Assembly (NCBI GenBank): GCA_002167435.2
Contig: NHBR02000009.1
Span: 1-64,000 of the forward strand
Length of the DNA stretch: 64,000 bases
Direction of reading: 5' to 3'
Source of the DNA: Allomuricauda sp. TMED12
GTDB taxonomy: Bacteria > Bacteroidota > Bacteroidia > Flavobacteriales > Flavobacteriaceae
Shown: piece after piece, positions 1-8,389 of the stretch
Numbering within the stretch: the first letter of the stretch is position 1
How the letters are laid out: the number at the start of each line of letters is the position of its first letter
Program-made: the position numbers and the translations under genes
The notes under the pieces: model-generated
What the model was told of the DNA's origin: nothing
Databases searched by the model: none
The model's input: only the letters and a program-made list of their open reading frames with translations

Positions 1-599
1 AGACCAATAATCTCTTTGGCTGTTATGGGGTCTAGACCACTGGTTGGCTCATCATACAATATCAATTTCGGTTTTAAAATTATGGCTCGGGCAAGTGCAA
101 CACGCCTTTTCATTCCTCCCGACAGTTCTTCGGGCATTAAATCCATGGTGTGGGCCAAACCTACATTTTCCAGGGCTTCCTGTACCAATGGAAGGGTATC
201 GCTAATGCCTTCGAACTTTTTTCGGTGCCGTCTCATGGGAAATTCCAAGTTTTCCCTTACCGTCATGGAATCGTACAGGGCACTTCCTTGAAAAAGAAAT
301 CCGATATCCGAGCGAAGCTCATCCAAATCCACTTGATCCAAACTGGCTATATCCTCGCCCAAAACCTCCACCAATCCACTATCGGGGGCCATTAATCCCA
401 CAAGACATTTGATCATTACAGATTTTCCTGAACCGGATTTTCCCATAACCACCAAATTTTCACCTTTGTGCAACACCATATTAAAACCATTGAGTACACG
501 GTTGTCACCAAAACTCTTGTACAAGTCTTGTATGCGGACTACAACATCTTCCGAAGATGTGCTGTTTTTAAGTGGCGCTATGTTTTCCTTTACATCCAT
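1..599 (-). CDS. MlaF-like ABC transporter ATPase, C-terminus off the window
   Basis: This is the ATP-binding subunit of an MlaFE-type transporter that moves phospholipids or other lipids between outer and inner membrane. About 199 codons are present and the gene runs off the left edge. The Walker A motif GKSGSGKS lies near residue 50, the signature LSGGMKRR near 160 and the Walker B motif ILYDEPTSGLD near 182, all as expected of an Mla/Ttg2-type ATPase. The ATG at 597-599 overlaps the stop of the upstream permease gene as TGATG, so translation is probably coupled. An MlaD-type substrate-binding gene may follow beyond the edge, but this cannot be seen. Confidence 0.93.
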   Translation of the reverse strand, partial: MDVKENIAPLKNSTSSEDVVVRIQDLYKSFGDNRVLNGFNMVLHKGENLVVMGKSGSGKSVMIKCLVGLMAPDSGLVEVLGEDIASLDQVDLDELRSDIGFLFQGSALYDSMTVRENLEFPMRRHRKKFEGISDTLPLVQEALENVGLAHTMDLMPEELSGGMKRRVALARAIILKPKLILYDEPTSGLDPITAKEIIG

Positions 600-1381
600 C
601 ACAATTCATAAAATATATCCGATACGAACACTGCGATAAAATCGACCACGAATAAAAGCAAGGAGGCCATCACCACAGCTGTATTCGCCGCAATACCTAC
701 TCCTGCTGTACCTCTTCCCGTTTTATATCCTTTATAGCATCCGGTCAATCCTATTACGAAGCCAAAGAAAAAGGATTTTATAGTGGCTGGCACTAAATCT
801 CCATAGGAGAGCGCATCAAAAACTGTATTAAAATACAAGGTAAAAGACACATTCCCTTTCATAAATTCAACTAAGGAAGAACCAAAAAGGGCTATTAAAT
901 CACCAAATATCACTAACAAGGGCAGCATTAATGTAGCTGCCAAAATTCGCGTCACGACCAAATATTTAAACGGGTTGGTACCGGAAACCTCCATGGCATC
1001 AATTTGCTCGGTTACCCGCATGGAACCCAACTCGGCCCCAAAACCAGAAGCAATTTTACCAGAACATATTAAAGCTGTAATTACCGGGCCTACCTCTCGA
1101 ACTATGGAAATACCGACCATGTTGGGCATCCAAGAAACCGCTCCAAACTCAATTAAAGTGGGACGGGTTTGGAGCGTTAACACGAGACCTATTATAAATC
1201 CAGTGGTGGCAACCAATAGTAAAGACCTATTTCCAACTTGGTAGCTTTGTTTAAGCAATTCCTTAAACTCAAAAGGAGGGGTTGCCGCTTGTTTAAAAAA
1301 ACGCACGGCGAAATAAGAAACATCTCCTATTTCTATAAAGAACTCCTTGGTCCTATTGATCATTTGTGCTGCAATAGCCAT
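599..1381 (-). CDS. mlaE: MlaE family lipid-transport permease
   Basis: This 260-residue integral inner-membrane protein is the permease partner of the ATPase encoded just downstream. It belongs to the MlaE/TTG2B/YrbE family of intermembrane phospholipid transporters. Visible family features are the central segment around VREVGPVITALICSGKIAS and the following MRVTEQIDAMEVSG stretch, which forms the conserved coupling region. Hydrophobic segments follow at roughly 50-70, 145-170, 195-220 and 230-255. The length is normal. The gene lies behind a CRP/FNR-type promoter (box 1435-1448) and its stop codon overlaps the ATPase start, so the two form an operon. The transported lipid cannot be read from the sequence. 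Confidence 0.93.
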   Translation of the reverse strand: MAIAAQMINRTKEFFIEIGDVSYFAVRFFKQAATPPFEFKELLKQSYQVGNRSLLLVATTGFIIGLVLTLQTRPTLIEFGAVSWMPNMVGISIVREVGPVITALICSGKIASGFGAELGSMRVTEQIDAMEVSGTNPFKYLVVTRILAATLMLPLLVIFGDLIALFGSSLVEFMKGNVSFTLYFNTVFDALSYGDLVPATIKSFFFGFVIGLTGCYKGYKTGRGTAGVGIAANTAVVMASLLLFVVDFIAVFVSDIFYEL

Positions 1382-1404
1382 ATTTAAACCTATTTCGGCC
1401 TAAT

Positions 1405-1448
1405 CAAAAATAAGTTTGTTGTGGTTGTTTTCATATGACCAATGTCAT
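1405..1448 (-). promoter_or_regulatory. CRP/FNR-type promoter module facing mlaE
   Basis: The palindrome ATGACCAATGTCAT (1435-1448) is followed, reading left on the minus strand, by 22 bp and then TATTTTTG (1412-1405), a perfect TAnnTTTG -7 element. The box centre would sit near -41 relative to the start of transcription, which is the class II activator position of CRP/FNR family proteins. The leader to the mlaE ATG would be about 20 nt. The same 44-bp architecture recurs at 1542, 2009, 8390, 8498 and 29581. Confidence 0.7.
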
Positions 1449-1541
1449 TAAGAAGCTTTCAATCAGCCAGATGCACAGATAGGCAAAACCAATTTTCCCA
1501 AGAGATTTTTCAATATCGCAAATACTTCTCTAGGACAATAA

Positions 1542-1585
1542 ATGACTCAGGTCATTTACAGAACTTTTCAATCACACTACCTTTC
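1542..1585 (+). promoter_or_regulatory. CRP/FNR-type promoter module facing the 1604 lipoprotein gene
   Basis: The box ATGACTCAGGTCAT (1542-1555) is followed by 22 bp and TACCTTTC (1578-1585), a near-match to TAnnTTTG. It forms a divergent pair with the module at 1405-1448, one box per direction. The ATG at 1604 lies about 19 nt past the -7 element, so the leader would be very short. Confidence 0.65.
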
Positions 1586-1603
1586 CGAATAAAATTTAAC
1601 ACC

Positions 1604-1984
1604 ATGAAAAAGGCTATTTTATTTATTGGATTATTCTTTGCTCTCTCTGTATTTCAGGCCTGTGGCCCAGTGATTGTTTCCCATAGACTGGCAGATCCAC
1701 CACCACCTTGGTTTTATCCAAATAGGATCGAAGCAGTAAGATATGTTTTCTTCCCCGAGTTCAACATTTATTATGACCTGAACACTAGGGTCTACATCTA
1801 TTTGGATGGCGGTGTTTGGGTAAGAAGAAATGTATTGCCCCCTAGATACCGATCATATAATTTAAATAGATCAAGGTACGAAAGGGTAAGAAACTACTAT
1901 GATGACAATATTGAGCGCTACCATAACCAGAACAATAGCAATAGAGGTCGTAGCAACAAAAGTGGCGTTAGAAGAAACAATTAA
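1604..1984 (+). CDS. Small probable lipoprotein, basic Asn/Arg-rich tail
   Basis: I do not recognise a named family. The 126-residue product starts with a signal peptide (KKAILFIGLFFALSV) ending at Cys20 in the context FQAC, so it is probably a lipoprotein. The middle carries a short aromatic region with repeated Tyr, reading like a small YXWV...GG beta domain (residues about 45-75). The tail from about 85 on is hydrophilic and rich in Arg, Asn and Tyr. The reading frame stays open to 1442, but I chose the ATG at 1604 because the signal peptide begins there and the predicted promoter element at 1578-1585 lies just upstream. The function is unknown. Confidence 0.75.
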   Translation: MKKAILFIGLFFALSVFQACGPVIVSHRLADPPPPWFYPNRIEAVRYVFFPEFNIYYDLNTRVYIYLDGGVWVRRNVLPPRYRSYNLNRSRYERVRNYYDDNIERYHNQNNSNRGRSNKSGVRRNN

Positions 1985-2008
1985 ACAAACCTGGACCAAG
2001 TCCAATAG

Positions 2009-2052
2009 TTGAGGAATGTCATAAAAATTAAGAAGCATTAGTTCTACTTTTA
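2009..2052 (+). promoter_or_regulatory. Degenerate CRP/FNR-type promoter module before terB-deoC-deoD
   Basis: TTGAGGAATGTCAT (2009-2022) keeps the promoter-proximal half GTCAT but has an altered distal half. It is again followed by exactly 22 bp and TACTTTTA (2045-2052), a TAnnTTT-type -7 element. On its own it would be weak evidence. The identical spacing to five better copies is what supports it. Confidence 0.5.
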
Positions 2053-2074
2053 ATAAGAACTAAAACTTAATGGC

Positions 2075-2479
2075 ATGCTTAATTCTGAAAAAATAGGAAA
2101 CGAATTCTACCAAAATCTCGGAAAGCTCTTTTATGCCGTTGCCATGGCCGATAACAATGTACGGCCCAAAGAAGTCAAAAGATTAAGGGAATATGTGCGA
2201 CAGCATTGGTTGGAGGTAGACAAATTTGAAGATGAATTCCATACCGATGCTGCCTATCAAATCGAGATTGTTTTTGATTGGTTGGAAGGTGAGGAAAAAG
2301 ATGGGGAAGAATACTTTAAAGAGTTTAAAGAGTTCTACATGGAACATCACGAAAAATTCCCTGAAACCATCAAGAAGCTAATTGTAGAAACTGCTGAATC
2401 CATTGCCAGTTCTTTTGCAGGAAAAAATAGATCGGAGATGTTGACTATATTTAAGCTCAAACAGCTCTTTAACCACTAA
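2075..2479 (+). CDS. TerB-like small acidic helical protein
   Basis: The 134-residue cytoplasmic protein is all-helical and acidic. Its N-terminal stretch, LFYAVAMADNNVRPKEVKRLREYV, resembles the opening helix pair of TerB/TerB-like domains, where an acidic DGxxxxxE-type patch binds metal. I see no catalytic motif. Its stop is one base before the deoC ATG, so it is almost certainly co-transcribed with deoC and deoD, and a promoter module at 2009-2052 precedes it. The TerB assignment rests on the opening helices only; a stress-linked role is inferred, not shown. Confidence 0.7.
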   Translation: MLNSEKIGNEFYQNLGKLFYAVAMADNNVRPKEVKRLREYVRQHWLEVDKFEDEFHTDAAYQIEIVFDWLEGEEKDGEEYFKEFKEFYMEHHEKFPETIKKLIVETAESIASSFAGKNRSEMLTIFKLKQLFNH

Positions 2480-2480
2480 T

Positions 2481-3119
2481 ATGGCATTAGCAGATTTTAT
2501 TGATCATACCAATTTAAAACCCACCGCAACTGTAGCGGAAATTCAAAAACTATGTAAAGAAGCCAAAACCTACGGTTTTTATGCGGTATGCGTGAATGGT
2601 TGCCATGTATCCATAGCTAAGGAGACGTTGCGCAACACCCCTGTAAAAGTAGCTGCTGTAGTTGGTTTTCCATTGGGCGCCATGTCTACTAAATCCAAAG
2701 TATTCGAAGCCAAGGATTGCATAGAAAATGGCGCGGACGAAATTGATATGGTCATTAATATTGGATGGTTGAAATCGGAAATGTACGATGCCGTTCGAGA
2801 GGAAATCAACACTATAAAACAGGCTATCGGAGATAAAATACTTAAGGTAATTATTGAAACATGCTACCTTACCGATTCAGAAAAAGAAATAGCCTGTACA
2901 TTGGCAGTTGAGGCCCATGCAGATTTTGTAAAGACCTCAACGGGATTTGGAACTGGTGGTGCCACTGTGGAAGATGTAAAACTGATGAAAAGAATCGTTG
3001 GTGAAAATGCAAAAATAAAAGCATCTGGCGGAGTGAAGAACAAAGAGATGGCTTTGCAATATACTGCCCTTGGAGTATCGCGAATAGGTACTTCATCCGG
3101 TCCCGATCTATTAAAATAA
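2481..3119 (+). CDS. deoC: Deoxyribose-phosphate aldolase
   Basis: DeoC cleaves 2-deoxyribose 5-phosphate into glyceraldehyde 3-phosphate and acetaldehyde, letting DNA nucleosides serve as carbon source. The class I aldolase features are clear: the Schiff-base lysine in VKTSTGFGTGG (about residue 153), the second lysine in KIKASGGVK (about 182) and EIDMVINIG around 88. At 212 residues the protein is of the short bacterial type and complete. It sits between the TerB-like gene (1-nt gap) and deoD (6-nt gap). Together with deoD it forms a purine deoxynucleoside breakdown module. Confidence 0.96.
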   Translation: MALADFIDHTNLKPTATVAEIQKLCKEAKTYGFYAVCVNGCHVSIAKETLRNTPVKVAAVVGFPLGAMSTKSKVFEAKDCIENGADEIDMVINIGWLKSEMYDAVREEINTIKQAIGDKILKVIIETCYLTDSEKEIACTLAVEAHADFVKTSTGFGTGGATVEDVKLMKRIVGENAKIKASGGVKNKEMALQYTALGVSRIGTSSGPDLLK

Positions 3120-3125
3120 GAAAAC

Positions 3126-3830
3126 ATGAGTACCCACATAGAAGCCAAACCAGGTGAAATAGCCGAAACCGTTCTAATGCCCGGGGACCCATTGAGGGCC
3201 AAATGGATTGCGGAAACATTTCTGGAAAATCCCGTTTGCTACAACCGGATCCGGGGAATGTTGGGCTATACCGGCACCTTTCAGGGAAAAAGGGTATCCG
3301 TTCAGGGCAGCGGAATGGGAATGCCCTCTGCTATGATCTATTTTCACGAACTCATCAACGATTATGGGGTGAAGAACATTATACGCGTTGGGTCTGCAGG
3401 ATCATACCAAGAAGATGTAAAGCTCAATGATGTGGTCTTAGCGATGGCGGCCTCTACCACTTCGGGAATGAACAACTCCAGGTTCATCAATTCGGATTAT
3501 TCCCCAACCGCTGATTTTGACCTTTTTATAAAGGCGGTCAACTATGCCCAAAAGAACAACATACCCATAAAAGCAGGGAATGTGCTCTCTTCGGATGAGT
3601 TTTATAGCGATGACCCCGAAGAATATAAGCTTTGGGCCCAATATGGAGTCCTCTGCGTTGAAATGGAGACGGCAGGACTTTACACCATTGCAGCCAAATA
3701 CAATATAAAGGCCTTGAGCATTTTAACAATTTCGGACTCCCTGGTCTCCCAAGAAAAGCTGTCGGCCCATGCCCGTGAAACCACATTTAAAGACATGGTT
3801 CAAATTGCACTGGCAGCTGCGATATCTTAA
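3126..3830 (+). CDS. deoD: Purine-nucleoside phosphorylase, DeoD type
   Basis: This phosphorylase splits purine (deoxy)nucleosides with phosphate into base and (deoxy)ribose 1-phosphate, feeding the aldolase encoded just before it. The 234 residues match the hexameric E. coli-type enzyme. Visible motifs are PGDPLRAKWIAETFL (phosphate site), YNRIRGMLGYTGTF, GSAGSY, the substrate-binding VEMETAGLY, and SDSLV near the C-terminus with its conserved Asp. Its stop lies 7 bp from the convergent stop of nrdJ. A phosphopentomutase, which would link the two steps, is not in the window. Confidence 0.96.
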   Translation: MSTHIEAKPGEIAETVLMPGDPLRAKWIAETFLENPVCYNRIRGMLGYTGTFQGKRVSVQGSGMGMPSAMIYFHELINDYGVKNIIRVGSAGSYQEDVKLNDVVLAMAASTTSGMNNSRFINSDYSPTADFDLFIKAVNYAQKNNIPIKAGNVLSSDEFYSDDPEEYKLWAQYGVLCVEMETAGLYTIAAKYNIKALSILTISDSLVSQEKLSAHARETTFKDMVQIALAAAIS

Positions 3831-3837
3831 ATGCTAT

Positions 3838-5553
3838 TCAACAATTGGGGCTCTTGTTCAAATGGCAGGCCTGCAAAACCTGATTGGCCTTGCTCCCATC
3901 CCTATAGATTGTAATTCCTTTGAGTCCATATTTCCAGGCCGTCCTATAAATATCCGAGACTGTTTCTATAGTGGTGCTTTTTGATAGATTAATGGTTTTG
4001 GAAACCGCATTGTCCGTAAATTTTTGAAAAGCCTGTTGGTGCCGCAAATGGTATTCCCACGGAATCTCCAAACTAGTTTCGAATACTCTTCGTATTTCTT
4101 TTGGAATATACTCCAGATGCTGAATACTTCCTGCAGCCAGCACTTCGTCTTTCACCTCATCGGTCCATAGACCCAATTCTCGCATTTTTGACAAAAAAAC
4201 TGGATTAATTTCCATTTGAGTCTGGTTTTCCAATATTCCTACTCGTCTAAAAGCCAGAGCATACAAAGGTTCTATGGAGTAAGAAGTGTCCGCCATGACC
4301 GAAATACTGCCCGTAGGTGCTATACTGTTACAAGTAGCATTTCTCATGGGCTTATTGGGGTAGAAAACACTTTTTTCCCAATTGGGGAATACTTCATGTT
4401 CCTTTGCCAATTCTGCCGATGCCTCATAGCTTTTCTCTTGAACAAATTTCATTAGTTTTTCTCCTAGTGAGATGGCTTCATCAGAAGCATAGGGTATGTT
4501 GAGCAATGCCAATAATTCGGCCCACCCCATTATTCCAAGTCCAATTTTTCTATTGCTTTTGGTCTCTTGCTCTATTTGCGGCAATAAATAGTGGTTTGCC
4601 GAAATCACATTGTCCAAAAACCTAACGGCTACACCAATGGCATTTCCCAAAACCTTCCAATCTACTTCTCCCCGGTCTCCTTCAAGTTTTACCATTTTTG
4701 ATAAATTAATAGAGCCAAGGTTACAACTTTCATATTCAAATAATGGAACTTCACCGCAGGGATTGGTACTTTGGATGGTACCTATTTCAGGTACTGGATT
4801 ATGTTTGTTTATCGTATCCAAGAAAATAAGCCCCGGGTCTCCTGTGGCCCAAGCTTGAGAAACTATCTTGTTCCATAGTTTTTGGGCTTTGATGGTTTTC
4901 GTCATCTTTTTTGTTCTTGGGTTTGTCAATTTCCAATCCGTTCCCTGCTGTACCGCCTTCATAAAATCGTCGGTAATCCCCACGGATAGATTAAAATTAT
5001 GCAAAGCATCCCCTTTGGATTTTGCCAGAATAAACGCTTCAATATCGGGATGGTCCACGTTTAGTATTCCCATATTCGCACCTCTTCGTTTTCCTCCCTG
5101 CCTTACGTGTTCTGTTGCTGTATCATAAATTTTGATAAAGGCCATAGGGCCCGAAGAAATACCTCCGGATGATGAAACCATGTCCCCATGTGGACGAAGC
5201 TGGGAAAAGTTATAACCTGTTCCTCCCCCACTCTGATGAATCATGGCTGTATTCTTCAAGGTGGTGAATATACTGTTTAGGCTATCTTCAACAGGCAACA
5301 CAAAACATGCGCTCAATTGTCCATTGAGCAATCCAGCATTCATTAAGGTTGGTGAATTAGGCAAAAAATGGAGATTGGCCAGAAGGGCATAAAATTTATT
5401 TTCCCATTTTTTTCTATCCTCTTTTTCCACACTTGCCACATACTTGGCCACTCTCCAAAAAAGTTCTTCCGGGGATTCTACTATTTTTCCTTCCGTATTC
5501 TTCAACAAATACCTCGCATTGAGTAATTGCTTTGCATTTTCTGAAAGTTTCAT
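3838..5553 (-). CDS. nrdJ: Adenosylcobalamin-dependent (class II) ribonucleotide reductase
   Basis: NrdJ reduces ribonucleotides to deoxyribonucleotides using an adenosylcobalamin radical, and so works with or without oxygen. Key residues are present: redox pair Cys83 (SACF) and Cys277 (SCNLGS), thiyl Cys266 with Asn264 and Glu268 in NPCGE, the quartet FLPNSPTLMNAG near 63-74, and the phosphate-binding APTGSIS. The chain ends in a Cys-rich tail with Cys563 and Cys571. At 571 residues it is on the short side for the family. The frame is open further upstream, but I chose the ATG at 5551-5553 because it overlaps the DUF1611 stop as ATGA and starts at the family's usual N-terminus. Confidence 0.94.
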   Translation of the reverse strand: MKLSENAKQLLNARYLLKNTEGKIVESPEELFWRVAKYVASVEKEDRKKWENKFYALLANLHFLPNSPTLMNAGLLNGQLSACFVLPVEDSLNSIFTTLKNTAMIHQSGGGTGYNFSQLRPHGDMVSSSGGISSGPMAFIKIYDTATEHVRQGGKRRGANMGILNVDHPDIEAFILAKSKGDALHNFNLSVGITDDFMKAVQQGTDWKLTNPRTKKMTKTIKAQKLWNKIVSQAWATGDPGLIFLDTINKHNPVPEIGTIQSTNPCGEVPLFEYESCNLGSINLSKMVKLEGDRGEVDWKVLGNAIGVAVRFLDNVISANHYLLPQIEQETKSNRKIGLGIMGWAELLALLNIPYASDEAISLGEKLMKFVQEKSYEASAELAKEHEVFPNWEKSVFYPNKPMRNATCNSIAPTGSISVMADTSYSIEPLYALAFRRVGILENQTQMEINPVFLSKMRELGLWTDEVKDEVLAAGSIQHLEYIPKEIRRVFETSLEIPWEYHLRHQQAFQKFTDNAVSKTINLSKSTTIETVSDIYRTAWKYGLKGITIYRDGSKANQVLQACHLNKSPNC

Positions 5554-6581
5554 TTTGTTTTGAGTGACATACCTGTTTTCTCCGTTAAAATTTCTTTTAA
5601 TGCCTTTGTGGTAGTGGAATCTATCAAGTTCAATGCTCTTACACCACACAATTCCTTTACCATTCTTGCTCCTGCCAAAGTGTTGGAAGCTACGCCCGTG
5701 ACAATATCGGGAACAAGTTCAAAAGCCTTCATCAAACCATACACAGCATAAGGGTCCGAAGCACTCAAAATGGTACATTTGATATGCTCTCTCAATGCAT
5801 TTATTGCAATATCCCCATTATAGGGCTCCAAGGGAGATGCCCCAATTTCAATAATGGCAACATCAGCATTTTCTTTAGCAATTCTACTGAGCATCTGTTC
5901 AAATTTTTCTTTATAGATGTCGGTGGAACAAATAGAGGAAGGAAGTCCAACATCAACAAAATCCAATATCTTGTCCGCTCCAACATCCTTAAAGGCCAAA
6001 ATATCTTTATAGCGACCAGCCCCAGTAAGTTTTGCGCCGACCACCTTATATCCTGCCTGTTTGAAAATATTGGTGACTATTCGGGCAGAAGTTGTTTTCC
6101 CCGCAGACATTGAGGTTCCCACAAATAAGATTACCGGGGTATTGAATTGAACTTTGGGAATCGTCTCGACAAAGTCACCCATGGTAAGCTTTTTGCCATC
6201 CCTAACAGCATGACCTTTATAAATAATCTTGATCATTTTTGGAATGAACATGGATTTGGACGTTAGTTTACCAAATAGCCCAGCACCTGTGAGTACCGTC
6301 ATTTTTAAATCGTCCGTTACATTTCTCCAACTCCCGGTCGCTTCCAGGGTGGCATACCGTTCCCCTAATGCGCCTACTATGTGCTCACCAGCAATAACAC
6401 CTCGCATCCTACCATTGGGAAGTTCAATTTTCAAGCTTTCACCACCCTCATTTAAAATTTCACATACGACATAGTCACCTGTTTGCCATTTATCTTTGGG
6501 TAAGGCTCTTACTTCGAACCCCTTTTCCGCGAGGTCGGAAATTCGGGTCAATGATGCATAAATGTATTTGTGATCCATCAT
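5550..6581 (-). CDS. DUF1611 family P-loop protein (DgcN-like)
   Basis: The 343-residue protein has a small N-terminal domain (about 1-140) and a C-terminal P-loop NTPase-like domain with Walker A GTSMSAGKTT at 155-164. This is the DUF1611 layout. Some marine-bacterial members (DgcN) have been linked to D-glutamate catabolism by N-acetylation; whether this one does so is inference, and the usual partner epimerase DgcA is not adjacent. The gene lies 7 bp after the M20 peptidase gene and its stop overlaps the nrdJ start, so it is mid-operon. MMDHK could also start at the second Met. Confidence 0.82.
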   Translation of the reverse strand: MMDHKYIYASLTRISDLAEKGFEVRALPKDKWQTGDYVVCEILNEGGESLKIELPNGRMRGVIAGEHIVGALGERYATLEATGSWRNVTDDLKMTVLTGAGLFGKLTSKSMFIPKMIKIIYKGHAVRDGKKLTMGDFVETIPKVQFNTPVILFVGTSMSAGKTTSARIVTNIFKQAGYKVVGAKLTGAGRYKDILAFKDVGADKILDFVDVGLPSSICSTDIYKEKFEQMLSRIAKENADVAIIEIGASPLEPYNGDIAINALREHIKCTILSASDPYAVYGLMKAFELVPDIVTGVASNTLAGARMVKELCGVRALNLIDSTTTKALKEILTEKTGMSLKTK

Positions 6582-6588
6582 AAAAAGT

Positions 6589-7761
6589 TTAATTGTCCCC
6601 TGCTTCGGCTAACATCAATAGGGTCAGTAATGCTGTCCTAATTGGAAACTCGTTCAATAAAATATGTTCGTGCTGGGCATGGGCCCCATCTCCTGTGGTT
6701 CCCAGTCCATCCAAGGTCGCAGTATACAAACTGGTGGTATTACCATCCGAACCTCCGCCGGCTGTTGCTTCCTCCAGTTCCAACCCCAAAAGGGCGCCTT
6801 TGGCCTTGGCCAATTTCCAGAGCATTCGATTGCCTGCTGTGTGCTCCATTGGAGGTCTTCCTATCCCTCCCTCTATGTGTACCTCTACCTCTGGCAATGT
6901 AGGTTTGAGTGCAAGAATCTGTTTTGTTATCTGCTCCCCATCTTTTTTGTTCAATACACGCACATCCACCACCGCTTTACTTTCCGGTGCGATCACATTG
7001 GGAGAAACCCCGCCTTCTATCATCCCAACATTCACGGTAATCCCTTTATCAAAATCGTTCATAGCATATAGGTGTTGCACTTGATGGGATAACTCCACAA
7101 TGGCACTTGCCCCCTTTTGAGGGTCCAGTCCAGCATGGGCTGCTTTCCCTTTAACTGTAATCGTAAAACGCCCAAGCCCTTTTCTGGCAGTTTTTAATTT
7201 ACCCGTCAATCCCAACGGAGGTTCCATAACATAGGCGCGTTCACATACCTTGGCCAATCGTTCAATAGCTTTTCTGGATTCTTTGCTTCCAATTTCTTCA
7301 TCGGAATTAATCAGAATAACAGGAGTTAATGGCATAGTCAATTTCAATTCATCAATGGCCTTCAAGGCAAATATGATTTGGGTAAGTCCGGCCTTCATAT
7401 CATAAATTCCCGGCCCCTTCATGGTTTGACCATCCTTTGTCAATGGCATATCTTTTAGTGTATTCATTTCCCATACGGTATCACAATGGCCTATCATTAA
7501 TTGTAATGCCTTGGTTTTATCCCTGCTTTTAGGTCTAGCATATAAAAACCCACCGGTCTCTTTACCTGGTACATGTAAGGTGTAAAAACCCAACTCCCTC
7601 AATGTCTTTCCAATAAACATTAAAATTTGATATTGGGACTTTGGGTTACGCGAAGGCGATTCCAACGAAACGAGCTTCCCTAAGAAATCCACCATTTCTT
7701 TCTCTCTTGATTTGAGTTGATTCAAGATAACATCTGCCATATGTGTAACCTTGGAAGTCAT
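6589..7761 (-). CDS. M20 family zinc peptidase (carboxypeptidase G2-like)
   Basis: This 390-residue cytoplasmic hydrolase belongs to the M20 metallopeptidases, which remove amino acids, often glutamate, from peptides or acylated substrates. The two-zinc site can be read: His92 in GHCDTVW, Asp121 in GIYDMKAG, Glu155-Glu156 in NSDEEIGS (general base and ligand), Glu180, and the late His in GDGAHAQHEHI. The dimerisation domain lies between about 195 and 305. No signal peptide is seen. The start at 7761 gives an ATGA overlap with the flavin reductase stop and is preferred over Met8. Pairing with a DUF1611 protein hints at acyl-amino-acid or D-amino-acid turnover, which is inference. Confidence 0.9.
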   Translation of the reverse strand: MTSKVTHMADVILNQLKSREKEMVDFLGKLVSLESPSRNPKSQYQILMFIGKTLRELGFYTLHVPGKETGGFLYARPKSRDKTKALQLMIGHCDTVWEMNTLKDMPLTKDGQTMKGPGIYDMKAGLTQIIFALKAIDELKLTMPLTPVILINSDEEIGSKESRKAIERLAKVCERAYVMEPPLGLTGKLKTARKGLGRFTITVKGKAAHAGLDPQKGASAIVELSHQVQHLYAMNDFDKGITVNVGMIEGGVSPNVIAPESKAVVDVRVLNKKDGEQITKQILALKPTLPEVEVHIEGGIGRPPMEHTAGNRMLWKLAKAKGALLGLELEEATAGGGSDGNTTSLYTATLDGLGTTGDGAHAQHEHILLNEFPIRTALLTLLMLAEAGDN

Positions 7762-8369
7762 CTTTTAAAGTCTTTGGGAAAGGGAAAGTTGTAGGTTTCA
7801 TCAATTTTGGCAAAACGACCGTAGGGAATATAAGCCAGCAATGGATTATTTCTCAATTGTTCTTGGTCGTCCCGTTCTGAAACCCTCAAATAGTCGTTGT
7901 GCACGTAGGCTTCTTTTATTTTTCCGGCAATAATGCTATTCTCACCAAAGCCATCAATAATCCTGAACAATTCACATTCGAGGTACAAATAAGCGTCCTT
8001 CACCAAAGGTGCATCCATGCAAGCTGCTTTAACCAAGGGCAAAGACTCTATAATCTGTTGGGATTTGGCCAATTCTTCTGTCCTGGGTGAAGCACTCAAT
8101 GAGGTGGTTGTTACTTGATCTGGTTTAGGAAAGCTGACCGTGAATTCCCCTGTTTTTTTCACATTTTGATACGTGCCATGTCGAGGGGTGCACACAAACC
8201 CAAAATAGTTGTCGAACCCAAGTGGGGTGGCCATATGTTTTGGCGCAAGATCATACCCATCTTCCTCTTTGGTTCCAACAACAACCAAAGGAGCTACCGT
8301 GAATATCCTATCCCATATTGGGCTACGGGTATCCAATGAAACATAGCTCCTGTCCTGAAGAACGTCCAT
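7758..8369 (-). CDS. Flavin reductase-like FMN-binding protein
   Basis: The 203-residue product belongs to the flavin reductase/FMN-binding split-barrel family, whose members reduce flavin with NAD(P)H or use FMN as cofactor. Family features are the early PLVVVGTKEEDG strand, LAPKHMATPLGFDNYFGFVC with the FMN-binding region, and the TGEFTVSFP segment. The reaction cannot be deduced. It is the first gene of the overlapped four-gene operon ending in nrdJ and is preceded by a CRP/FNR-type promoter module whose -7 element ends 21 bp before the ATG. Confidence 0.88.
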   Translation of the reverse strand: MDVLQDRSYVSLDTRSPIWDRIFTVAPLVVVGTKEEDGYDLAPKHMATPLGFDNYFGFVCTPRHGTYQNVKKTGEFTVSFPKPDQVTTTSLSASPRTEELAKSQQIIESLPLVKAACMDAPLVKDAYLYLECELFRIIDGFGENSIIAGKIKEAYVHNDYLRVSERDDQEQLRNNPLLAYIPYGRFAKIDETYNFPFPKDFKR

Positions 8370-8389
8370 GATAACTGCTTTGATTCTTC

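Noticed and set aside
16-291. Plus-strand reading frames at the left edge
   Set aside because: They run antisense to the well-conserved ABC ATPase gene and show no protein-like features.
1442-1603. Longer N-terminus for the 1604 lipoprotein
   Set aside because: The extra 54 residues have no signal and would include the predicted promoter; the ATG at 1604 starts a clean signal peptide.
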